From: Betaproteobacteria bacterium
Lineage (GTDB): Bacteria; Pseudomonadota; Gammaproteobacteria; Burkholderiales; Rhodocyclaceae
DNA: 5,644 bases
Direction of reading: 5' to 3'
Assembly (NCBI GenBank): GCA_025997095.1
Contig: BNUD01000121.1
Span: 1 to 5,644 of the forward strand
Shown: piece by piece, positions 1-5,529 of the stretch
Numbering within the stretch: the first letter of the stretch is position 1
How the letters are laid out: every line of letters starts with the position of its first letter
The notes under the pieces: model-generated
Databases searched by the model: none
Seen by the model: the letters and a program-made list of their open reading frames with translations, nothing else
What the model was told of the DNA's origin: nothing
Made by a program: the position numbers and the translations under genes

Positions 1-117
1 TGGCTGGCGCTCTGCCGTCGCCTCAATCGTGATTATGAAGTCATCCCCCAGCAGTCCGAGTCCATGATACAACTCGCCATGATCCGCTTGCTCGTCAAGC
101 GACTTGCTGATTTTTAA
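1..117 (+). CDS. IS5-family-like transposase, C-terminal fragment (5' end outside window)
   Basis: Frame 1 is open from the first base to the TAA at 115-117 and gives 38 residues. It contains RRLNRDYEV and, further on, SESMIQLAMIRLLVKRLA. A basic RDYE segment followed by a hydrophobic helix of the form AMIRL(L/M)(V/L)(K/R)RLA at the very C-terminus is the usual tail of IS5-family (IS427/IS1031-like) DDE transposases, where it sits after the last catalytic acidic residue. None of the DDE residues are in the window, so activity cannot be judged. The gene stops a short distance before a broken fic-like gene, as expected for an IS whose transposase nearly fills the element. The family call rests on motif memory over a short stretch. 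The presence of a transposase tail is likelier than the exact subgroup. Confidence 0.62.
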   Translation, partial: WLALCRRLNRDYEVIPQQSESMIQLAMIRLLVKRLADF

Positions 118-126
118 AACAGCTTC
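1..126 (+). mobile_element. Right end of an IS5-like insertion sequence (boundary approximate)
   Basis: The transposase tail ends at 117, and compact elements of this family usually end within 10-20 bases of the stop codon. The next bases (118-127, aaacagcttc) would then be the right terminal inverted repeat. A TCA at 126-128 could be one copy of a TNA-type 3-base target duplication. The left end lies outside the window, so neither the inverted repeat nor the duplication can be confirmed, and the end coordinate could be off by several bases. Confidence 0.35.
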
Positions 127-165
127 TCAGGTATCATTACCCCATTTCCCGTTCAGGACTTCCGC

Positions 166-273
166 ATGTCTTCGCTAACGCCAGGGTACCTTGCCGCGCT
201 CCGTTACGAGGGTACGCAACTGGCGACCCTCCGTGCCCTGGGTGAGCATCGGGGTTGCGCTGGAGGCCGATAA
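166..273 (+). pseudogene. Remnant of a Fic-family protein gene (N-terminus only)
   Basis: An ATG at 166, seven bases after an AGGA ribosome-binding site (155-158), opens a 35-codon frame ending at TAA 271-273. Residues 1-30 include LTPGYLAALRYEGTQLATLR followed by ALGEHRG. They closely resemble the start of enterobacterial Fic/DOC-N-terminal proteins, which normally continue with a K-Q-x-L-(F/Y) segment and several hundred residues ending in the HPFx(D/E)GNGR AMP-transferase motif. Here the similarity stops at about 255 and the last five codons (CAGGR) look unrelated. The gene was therefore cut after its first ~90 bases, probably when the methylase cassette arrived. No Fic catalytic motif is present, so it has no enzymatic role. 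It could still be translated as a short leader, because its stop lies only six bases before the methylase ATG in the same frame. The Fic assignment is from memory of the family start. Confidence 0.5.
262..266 (+). promoter_or_regulatory. Putative ribosome-binding site GGAGG for the methyltransferase
   Basis: GGAGG lies 13 bases before the ATG at 280. The core is strong but the spacing is longer than the usual 5-10 bases. It overlaps the last codons of the fic-like remnant, so ribosomes finishing that short frame at 271-273 would end next to the methylase start. It favours ATG 280, which is also the only in-frame ATG between the stop at 271 and methylase motif I. Confidence 0.4.
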
Positions 274-279
274 TCCGCA

Positions 280-1887
280 ATGCTACTGGAAGAATTTCAA
301 ACCTCCTCATCCTCGTACAGCACTTGGTCGCATGTCACTGCTACATGCGCTGGCTGCTATCCGGTTATTGACCTGTTCGCTGGGCCGGGTGGTCTTGGGG
401 AAGGGTTCGGGTCGGCGGTTGATGACAAAGGACGGCGCCAGTTCAAAAGCGTTGTATCAATTGAACGAGACGAATTCTCACACCAGACCCTCCTGCTTCG
501 ACATTTTGTCCGGCAATTTCCAGATGGTGAAATTCATAGTGATTATTATGATTTCCTCGTCGGTAAAATAACAAAAGCTGAACTCTTTTTGCGTCACTCG
601 GACAAGCACCGGCACGCACAACAAAGCGCACTCAGAATTTCGCTCGGATCGGAATCGCACACACAAGTGTGCCAGGTTATACGTGATCGGCTTGCAGGAT
701 GCGAACGATGGGCGCTTGTGGGCGGCCCGCCATGCCAGGCTTATTCACTGGTCGGACGCTCCCGGATGATGCACAAGCCGGAGTTTAAGCAAGACGAACG
801 CCATACGCTCTATCGGGAATATCTTCGCATCATTGTGGATCACCGACCACCAGTTTTCGTCATGGAAAATGTGAAGGGACTGCTGTCCGCCACTATCGAA
901 GGCAAATCCGCCATTTCACGTATTATCCGCGATTTATCCACTCCTGGCGGGAGCAGCCAAAAGACTCCCGATCTTGCGTACAAACTATATTCCCTCTCTG
1001 AGGAAGCACTCGCTGAGGATGAAGTTGATCCCCGTCTGTTTGTCGTTCGTGCAGAAGAATATGGTGTCCCGCAAGCCCGTCATCGTATGTTTATCGTTGG
1101 CATTCGTAGTGACTTGAAAATCCGTCCGAAGCTGCTGAGTAAGCAGAAGGCTCCGACCGTGCGTGACATGATCGGGGCGTTACCGCCGATCCGAAGTGGT
1201 CTTTCTAAAAGAGAGGACAGCTTGGACGCCTGGCTTTCTGAAGTCCAAAAAATATCTACAATGGGCATTCGGCAACAACTTAATGGCGCGTATTATGCCG
1301 CTGATGTGGCTCAGGCACTCGATTCTCAAAATCTGATTAAACTCCACGCTCCACAAACCAGATCCTCCACGTTCTACCAACGGCGCTCACCAAAGCATAA
1401 TCTGTTGCAAAGTCTTTACGATGAGAGGCTACCTGTTCTTATCGGCCACGAGGCACGCGGCCACATGGGATCGGACTTAAGACGTTACCTGTATGCAGCG
1501 ACGTTTGCCGAGCAAACCGGGTACAGTCCAAAGTTAGCGGATTTTCCAACAGCATTGCTTCCTGATCATCAGAATGTGGAGCTTGGCTGTATTGGAAAGA
1601 TGTTTTCTGATCGATTCCGTGTACAACTCGCGGATCATGTTTCCACGACAATTACCTCACACATTTCCAAAGACGGGCATTACTTCATTCACTACGACCC
1701 GGTACAGTGTCGCAGTCTCACAGTACGCGAAGCAGCGCGCCTGCAAACCTTTCCGGATAATTACTACTTTTCCGGGCCACGCACTGCTCAGTATCATCAG
1801 GTAGGGAATGCCGTTCCTCCCTATCTCGCACGGCAAATTGCCCACATCGTTGCCGAAGTACTTAATGCCATTCCGGAAAGCCGATAG
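280..1887 (+). CDS. C5-cytosine-specific DNA methyltransferase (modification enzyme of an R-M-like defence operon)
   Basis: A 535-residue protein that transfers a methyl group from S-adenosylmethionine to carbon 5 of cytosine in a target DNA sequence. The family motifs appear in order: motif I DLFAGPGG (31-38, SAM binding), motif IV GGPPCQAYS with catalytic Cys152, motif VI MENV (195-198, Glu196), motif VIII QARHR (265-269), motif IX REAARLQTFPD (483-493) and motif X QVGNAVPP (507-514). The stretch of about 185 residues between VIII and IX should contain the target-recognition domain, so the recognition site cannot be read from sequence. At 535 residues it is longer than small type II enzymes (about 330-450), with extra sequence between motifs I and IV. 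ATG 280 is chosen because an in-frame TAA lies at 271. Residues 1-26, rich in Ser and Thr, do not look like a conserved part of the family, so the native 5' end may have been altered by the upstream junction. It is first in a four-gene operon and overlaps the Vsr-like gene by one base. Family call is very secure. Confidence 0.95.
   Translation: MLLEEFQTSSSSYSTWSHVTATCAGCYPVIDLFAGPGGLGEGFGSAVDDKGRRQFKSVVSIERDEFSHQTLLLRHFVRQFPDGEIHSDYYDFLVGKITKAELFLRHSDKHRHAQQSALRISLGSESHTQVCQVIRDRLAGCERWALVGGPPCQAYSLVGRSRMMHKPEFKQDERHTLYREYLRIIVDHRPPVFVMENVKGLLSATIEGKSAISRIIRDLSTPGGSSQKTPDLAYKLYSLSEEALAEDEVDPRLFVVRAEEYGVPQARHRMFIVGIRSDLKIRPKLLSKQKAPTVRDMIGALPPIRSGLSKREDSLDAWLSEVQKISTMGIRQQLNGAYYAADVAQALDSQNLIKLHAPQTRSSTFYQRRSPKHNLLQSLYDERLPVLIGHEARGHMGSDLRRYLYAATFAEQTGYSPKLADFPTALLPDHQNVELGCIGKMFSDRFRVQLADHVSTTITSHISKDGHYFIHYDPVQCRSLTVREAARLQTFPDNYYFSGPRTAQYHQVGNAVPPYLARQIAHIVAEVLNAIPESR
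1875..1880 (+). promoter_or_regulatory. Ribosome-binding site that supports the GTG start of the Vsr-like gene
   Basis: GGAAAG lies six bases before GTG 1887, inside the last codons of the methylase. It favours GTG 1887 over the internal ATG at 1926 (codon 14). Starting at 1926 would also remove the RxxRSxNM-like N-terminal segment that Vsr proteins share. Confidence 0.5.
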
Positions 1888-2306
1888 TGACTGACACACT
1901 GACTCGTGAGCACAGAAGCTGGAACATGTCTCGTATTAAAGGACGGGATACCGGACCTGAACTGCTATTGCGTTCATGCCTGCATCGTGCGGGCTTCCGG
2001 TTTCGACTGCATGCAAAGGATTTGCCCGGACGTCCTGATATTGTTCTGCCAAAATACAGGAGCATTATTTTCGTTCACGGTTGCTTCTGGCACAGGCATG
2101 CAGGTTGTAAAAATGCGACAACACCGACCACACGTCGTGAATTCTGGCAGGATAAATTTGACGGAAATGTCAGCAGGGATCAACGCAATTGTGCTCAACT
2201 TACAGCTATCGGCTGGAACGTTCTGACGGTATGGGAATGTGAACTGGAGGTAGATGCAGGGGATGTCGTCAGTCGTCTTGCCAACAAGCTGAGGGAGAAC
2301 GGCTGA
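1887..2306 (+). CDS. vsr: Vsr-like (very short patch repair type) DNA endonuclease
   Basis: A 139-residue protein of the Vsr family, a PD-(D/E)XK-fold nuclease. The classical Escherichia coli enzyme nicks DNA 5' of T in T:G mismatches left by deamination of 5-methylcytosine. Key residues align almost number for number with E. coli Vsr: Glu25, catalytic Asp51 in LPGRPD (46-51), His64 and His69 in HGCFWH (64-69), and the structural zinc ligands Cys66, His71, Cys74 and Cys118 (in WEC, 116-118). The EFW (85-87) and NVxRDxRN (94-101) segments are also conserved. Length is close to the usual 135-155 residues. The GTG start shares its G with the methylase stop codon, and the stop overlaps the next ATG. 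Next to a C5 methylase it could be a repair partner. Alongside GHKL and Z1 ATPases, family context suggests it may instead act as a restriction nuclease. The family call is firm; the choice between repair and restriction is open. Confidence 0.93.
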   Translation: MTDTLTREHRSWNMSRIKGRDTGPELLLRSCLHRAGFRFRLHAKDLPGRPDIVLPKYRSIIFVHGCFWHRHAGCKNATTPTTRREFWQDKFDGNVSRDQRNCAQLTAIGWNVLTVWECELEVDAGDVVSRLANKLRENG

Positions 2307-3778
2307 TGGCACGTGATCACATTCTTCCTCCAAGCGCCGCATGTCTTTCTGCGTCAATGCGGGATATTGGATACTCGCTTGAGACAGCGGTTGCAGATTT
2401 GATCGACAACAGCATTTTTGCTGGTGCCGATACCATTGATATTGTCTGTGATATGTCTGATGAGCACCCGCAGATGATTACTCTCGACAATGGCAGAGGA
2501 ATGTCAAAAGACGAACTGCTCAATGCAATGCGCCACGGGACGGTCAGCCCGGGGCAACATCGATCAGCGCAGGATCTTGGTCGCTTTGGCCTCGGGCTGA
2601 AAACTGCATCATTTTCCCAGTGTCGTTTGCTGACTGTGGTGAGCGCAAAAAATGGCGTTCTCTGCGGAGCAGAGTGGAATCTGGATCGCATTGACGCCTC
2701 CGATGACTGGATACTTTCCATCCTGGATGACGCAGATATACAGGCACTACCGTATATCAACCGACTTGACTGTCACGGCACGGCTGTCATCTGGCGGGAA
2801 CTTGACAGGCTCGTGGAGGAGGAGACCGGGAATCGGCGGGATGAAATCATCAACGAGAAGCTCGACGCTCTGCACAAACATCTATCCCTTGTTTTTCATC
2901 GTTTCCTTGCGGGCGAAGCCAGTGGGTACTCAAAGATAGCCATCTCAGTTAACGGACATACAATCGAGGCTTTCGACCCTTTCTGCAGAAAAAATCGTGC
3001 CACCCAGGTGTTGCAAGAGGAAATCGTCCGCATTAACGAGGCAGAGATTCGTCTGCAACCCTATGTGCTACCTCATCACTCCAGACTGAAGACTGACGAG
3101 TACGATTTCTACCTGGGGCGTAGCGATTTCATCTCGAATCAGGGTGCCTACATCTATCGCAACAATCGCCTGATGGTCTGGGGGGATTGGTTCCGACTGG
3201 TGCCCAAGGGAGAAGCTACGAAACTGGCTCGTGTTCAAATCGATTTTCCAAACAGTTTCGACGAAGCATGGACTATCGACATCAAAAAATCTCGTGCCTG
3301 TCCACCACCAGCAGTGCGAGAGCGGTTGCGTCAGATTATTGGCAGAATTACTGAGCGCAGCGTAACGGTTCATCGTGGGCGTGGTCAGAAGCTCTTTCAG
3401 GAAAACGATGCCCCGGTATGGGAGCGTTATGCAGATCGTAGTGGCATTCGTTTTTCAATCAATGTACAACATCCTCTCATCGCCTCACTGTGCGCCCGGC
3501 TGCTACCCGACGATGCAGAATCGCTGCGTGTGTTGATCGATTCGATTGCTGCCTCCCTCCCTGTCGAAATGATCTACTCCGACTACTCAACGCATCCACG
3601 TGAGGTAAGCCAGGCGGTAACAGGCAGTGACCAGACTCTCGACCGTTTAAGAAACCTCAAGCAAGTATTATATGGAAGTGGGGTCGGTGATCGAGATGCA
3701 TTTCTCCAGATTGCGTTGTCCACTCATCTCTTCGAGGAAGAGATCGTCAAAACATTCATCAACGAGAGTTTCATATGA
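2306..3778 (+). CDS. GHKL (Hsp90/MutL/MORC-like) ATPase of an R-M-like system
   Basis: A 490-residue ATP-binding protein of the GHKL superfamily, nearest in style to the prokaryotic MORC-like ('paraMORC') ATPases. The N-box DLIDNS (31-36) supplies Asn35 for Mg-ATP. Asp31 occupies the place of the general-base Glu of MutL. The DNGRGM box is at 61-66, and RFGLGLKTAS (93-102) is the glycine-rich ATP-lid motif. A second domain resembling the S5 fold carries AYIYRNNRLM (281-290) and IDIKKSRACPPP (324-335), where a conserved Lys (327 or 328) would reach the ATP gamma-phosphate, as in MutL. No nuclease motif is visible in the C-terminal third. Such ATPases dimerise on ATP binding and are thought to clamp or remodel DNA, so it probably couples recognition to nuclease action with the Z1 protein. 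GAGGGAG (2291-2297), eight bases before the ATG, is a strong ribosome-binding site. It overlaps the genes on both sides. Superfamily call is secure; the mechanism is inferred. Confidence 0.9.
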   Translation: MARDHILPPSAACLSASMRDIGYSLETAVADLIDNSIFAGADTIDIVCDMSDEHPQMITLDNGRGMSKDELLNAMRHGTVSPGQHRSAQDLGRFGLGLKTASFSQCRLLTVVSAKNGVLCGAEWNLDRIDASDDWILSILDDADIQALPYINRLDCHGTAVIWRELDRLVEEETGNRRDEIINEKLDALHKHLSLVFHRFLAGEASGYSKIAISVNGHTIEAFDPFCRKNRATQVLQEEIVRINEAEIRLQPYVLPHHSRLKTDEYDFYLGRSDFISNQGAYIYRNNRLMVWGDWFRLVPKGEATKLARVQIDFPNSFDEAWTIDIKKSRACPPPAVRERLRQIIGRITERSVTVHRGRGQKLFQENDAPVWERYADRSGIRFSINVQHPLIASLCARLLPDDAESLRVLIDSIAASLPVEMIYSDYSTHPREVSQAVTGSDQTLDRLRNLKQVLYGSGVGDRDAFLQIALSTHLFEEEIVKTFINESFI

Positions 3779-5529
3779 ACACTACTGTTATCACGGAAGA
3801 GCGAAATATCGCGAATGCGCTCATCTCAGGTCTTGCCAATATGGAGAAAACGCCAACACGTGAGCAAGTCGAGGACAAGGCACGGCAGATTGCCGACATT
3901 TTTGGTTACCAGGGCGATCTCCGAAACATCATCACTGAGGCAATGATCTCGGTTGACATAAGCATGGGGCTGGGCGAGTCATTGGTGAATGTTGCAGCAA
4001 AGCACGATGAGGAATGGGTTCTCAAACGCCAGAATATTACCTGGACTTACGCAGATGCCTATGGGAAATTCCTGCGGGAAGAAGGCTGGTCGCCTCGTTT
4101 GATACAGTCGTTGAGTGATGTAACCCTCCGCATCCTTGGGCATTTGCAGGATCCGCAGAGCGAAGGTACATCCTGGAGCCGTCGCGGTCTGGTCATTGGT
4201 CATGTGCAATCCGGCAAGACTGCCAATTATGCCGGACTGATTGGACGAGCGGCAGATGCAGGCTACAAGTTCATTATCGTGATTGCTGGTATTCACAATA
4301 ACCTGCGCCGTCAGACACAGGCTCGCATTGATGCAGCCTTTATTGGACGCTCCAGCAACCCGGAAAACCGCCAGCCAATTGGTGTCGGACGGCTGGTGGC
4401 AGACTATCCGCATCCGGCAACGCTCACTAACATTCTCAACGATTTCAGCAAGAAAACTGCCAGCGACAGCGGTTGGAAGCTCAATGATTTCAGTAAGCCG
4501 ATTGTTCTGATCATCAAGAAAAATGTCACGACGCTGAAGGCACTGTACAAATGGTTGAAGGATTTCAATGCGAAACATGGTGAAAGCATTATTGCCGATG
4601 TGCCAATGCTAATGATTGATGACGAAGCTGACAATGCCTCAATCAATACCAATCAGGAAGATGTGAATCCTACACGCACTAATGCCATGCTCCGCGAGAT
4701 TCTCGCCCTCTTTGCCAAGTCCTGCTATGTCGGCTACACCGCAACACCATTTGCCAATATCTTCATCAATCCTGAGGCATATGACAATGATGTGTATGAA
4801 GATTTGTTTCCTCGCGATTTCATCTACTGCTTAGATGCGCCGACGGCCTATTTTGGTCCGGAAAAGGTGTTTCTGGACGAAGAGAGCAGTCATGCAATTG
4901 TGAAACCTATCGAGGACTGCGATAATTTTATTCCGTGGAATCACAAAAAAAATGACAACATTCCCGACCTGCCACCCAGTCTTTATAGTGCACTTAATGA
5001 GTTTGTCATTGCTCGTGCCATCCGCAATCTACGTGGGCAGACTAATAAACATTGTTCCATGATGGTCAATGTTTCGCGCTTTGTTTCGATACAAAAGACT
5101 GTGCGTGACTTCATCAGTCTGTGGGAACAGAAAGCGCGAGCTGCGATACTGGCAAACTATCGGATGCCTGAATCCTCTTCTTCGAGAAATGTATACATGC
5201 AGGCATTGCACAGGATTTTCGATGAAGAATATGCAGCCAATATTGAATTCTCATGGAGTGAAGTTAAGGCGGCACTGTATGATGTATTCTCCAATCTGAA
5301 AATTTACGTCATCAACAGCAAGAGTGACGAGATATTGGATTATGCGAAATACAAAGAAGAAGGTATTGGTCTGACAGCCATTGCTGTGGGTGGTCTTTCC
5401 CTGTCGCGCGGTCTGACCATTGAAGGTCTGGTTATCAGCTACATGTATCGCAACACAAAAATGTACGATACGCTTATGCAAATGGGGCGCTGGTTTGGTT
5501 ATCGTGCAGGTTACGAGCAATACCATTAA
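3775..5529 (+). CDS. Z1-domain superfamily-II helicase-like ATPase, C-terminally truncated
   Basis: A 584-residue reading frame. The Walker A motif is GHVQSGKT (142-149), Walker B is MLMIDDEAD (278-286), and YVGYTATPFANIF (318-330) is the motif-III-like strand typical of this family. The Z1 domain (Pfam PF10593) follows, with AVGGLSLSRGLTIEGL (537-552) and DTLMQMGRWFGYRAGYE (565-581), which carry the motif V and VI equivalents and candidate arginine fingers Arg572 and Arg577. In family members GYE is followed by D-L-C-R and a further few hundred residues. Here it is followed by Gln-Tyr-His and a stop, and the DNA turns AT-rich. The break falls at about codon 581, so the motor motifs are kept but the whole C-terminal region is lost. 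The start ATG 3775 overlaps the ATPase stop (ATGA) and has GAGAG six bases upstream. Its predicted role is an ATP-driven motor or remodeller acting with the GHKL ATPase. Family call is secure; loss of function is likely but not proven. Confidence 0.9.
   Translation: MNTTVITEERNIANALISGLANMEKTPTREQVEDKARQIADIFGYQGDLRNIITEAMISVDISMGLGESLVNVAAKHDEEWVLKRQNITWTYADAYGKFLREEGWSPRLIQSLSDVTLRILGHLQDPQSEGTSWSRRGLVIGHVQSGKTANYAGLIGRAADAGYKFIIVIAGIHNNLRRQTQARIDAAFIGRSSNPENRQPIGVGRLVADYPHPATLTNILNDFSKKTASDSGWKLNDFSKPIVLIIKKNVTTLKALYKWLKDFNAKHGESIIADVPMLMIDDEADNASINTNQEDVNPTRTNAMLREILALFAKSCYVGYTATPFANIFINPEAYDNDVYEDLFPRDFIYCLDAPTAYFGPEKVFLDEESSHAIVKPIEDCDNFIPWNHKKNDNIPDLPPSLYSALNEFVIARAIRNLRGQTNKHCSMMVNVSRFVSIQKTVRDFISLWEQKARAAILANYRMPESSSSRNVYMQALHRIFDEEYAANIEFSWSEVKAALYDVFSNLKIYVINSKSDEILDYAKYKEEGIGLTAIAVGGLSLSRGLTIEGLVISYMYRNTKMYDTLMQMGRWFGYRAGYEQYH

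Larger units (their letters stand above)
280..5529 (+). other. Four-gene defence operon: methylase - Vsr - MORC-like GHKL ATPase - Z1 ATPase (3'-truncated)
   Basis: Four genes on one strand overlap by 1, 1 and 4 bases (TAGTG at 1885-1889, TGATG at 2304-2308, ATGA at 3775-3778), so they are almost certainly co-transcribed and translationally coupled. The combination matches a neighbourhood predicted from comparative genomics to be a restriction-modification-like system built around MutL/MORC-related ATPases and superfamily-II ATPases. In complete versions, a PD-(D/E)XK (DUF4420) protein and an AIPR-family protein commonly follow the Z1 gene. Here the Z1 gene breaks off at about 5517 and no such genes follow within the window. 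The function as antiphage defence is inferred from family and context, not shown by the sequence. Confidence 0.8.

Noticed and set aside
132..137. TATCAT as a possible -10 box for the fic-like remnant and operon
   Set aside because: It matches five of six consensus bases, but there is no acceptable -35 box at 15-19 bases upstream (only T-rich sequence), so it is not supported as a promoter.
191..571. 126-residue plus-strand frame overlapping the methylase start
   Set aside because: It is in another frame from the conserved methylase, and its composition shows no family features. The fic-like and methylase frames account for this DNA better.
657..672. Inverted repeat GCACAC-ACAA-GTGTGC
   Set aside because: It lies inside the methylase coding region between motifs I and IV, is short, and has no T-run or repeat partner elsewhere. 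Most likely chance.
1443..1464. Direct repeat of CGGCCAC 15 bases apart
   Set aside because: The repeat encodes the two Gly-His pairs of GHEARGHMG in the methylase and fits protein coding rather than a DNA-level signal.
1974..2357. Long minus-strand open frame across the Vsr gene (127 residues), and similar ones elsewhere such as 2317-2760 and 3979-4578
   Set aside because: They run antisense to strongly conserved genes, have no recognisable domain, and arise from the codon structure of the real genes.
280..5529. Classification as DISARM, BREX or a classic type I/III R-M system
   Set aside because: The expected signature genes (DrmA/B with a DUF1998 helicase, BrxC/PglZ, HsdR/HsdS, or Res) are absent. 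The methylase-Vsr-GHKL-Z1 set is a different architecture.
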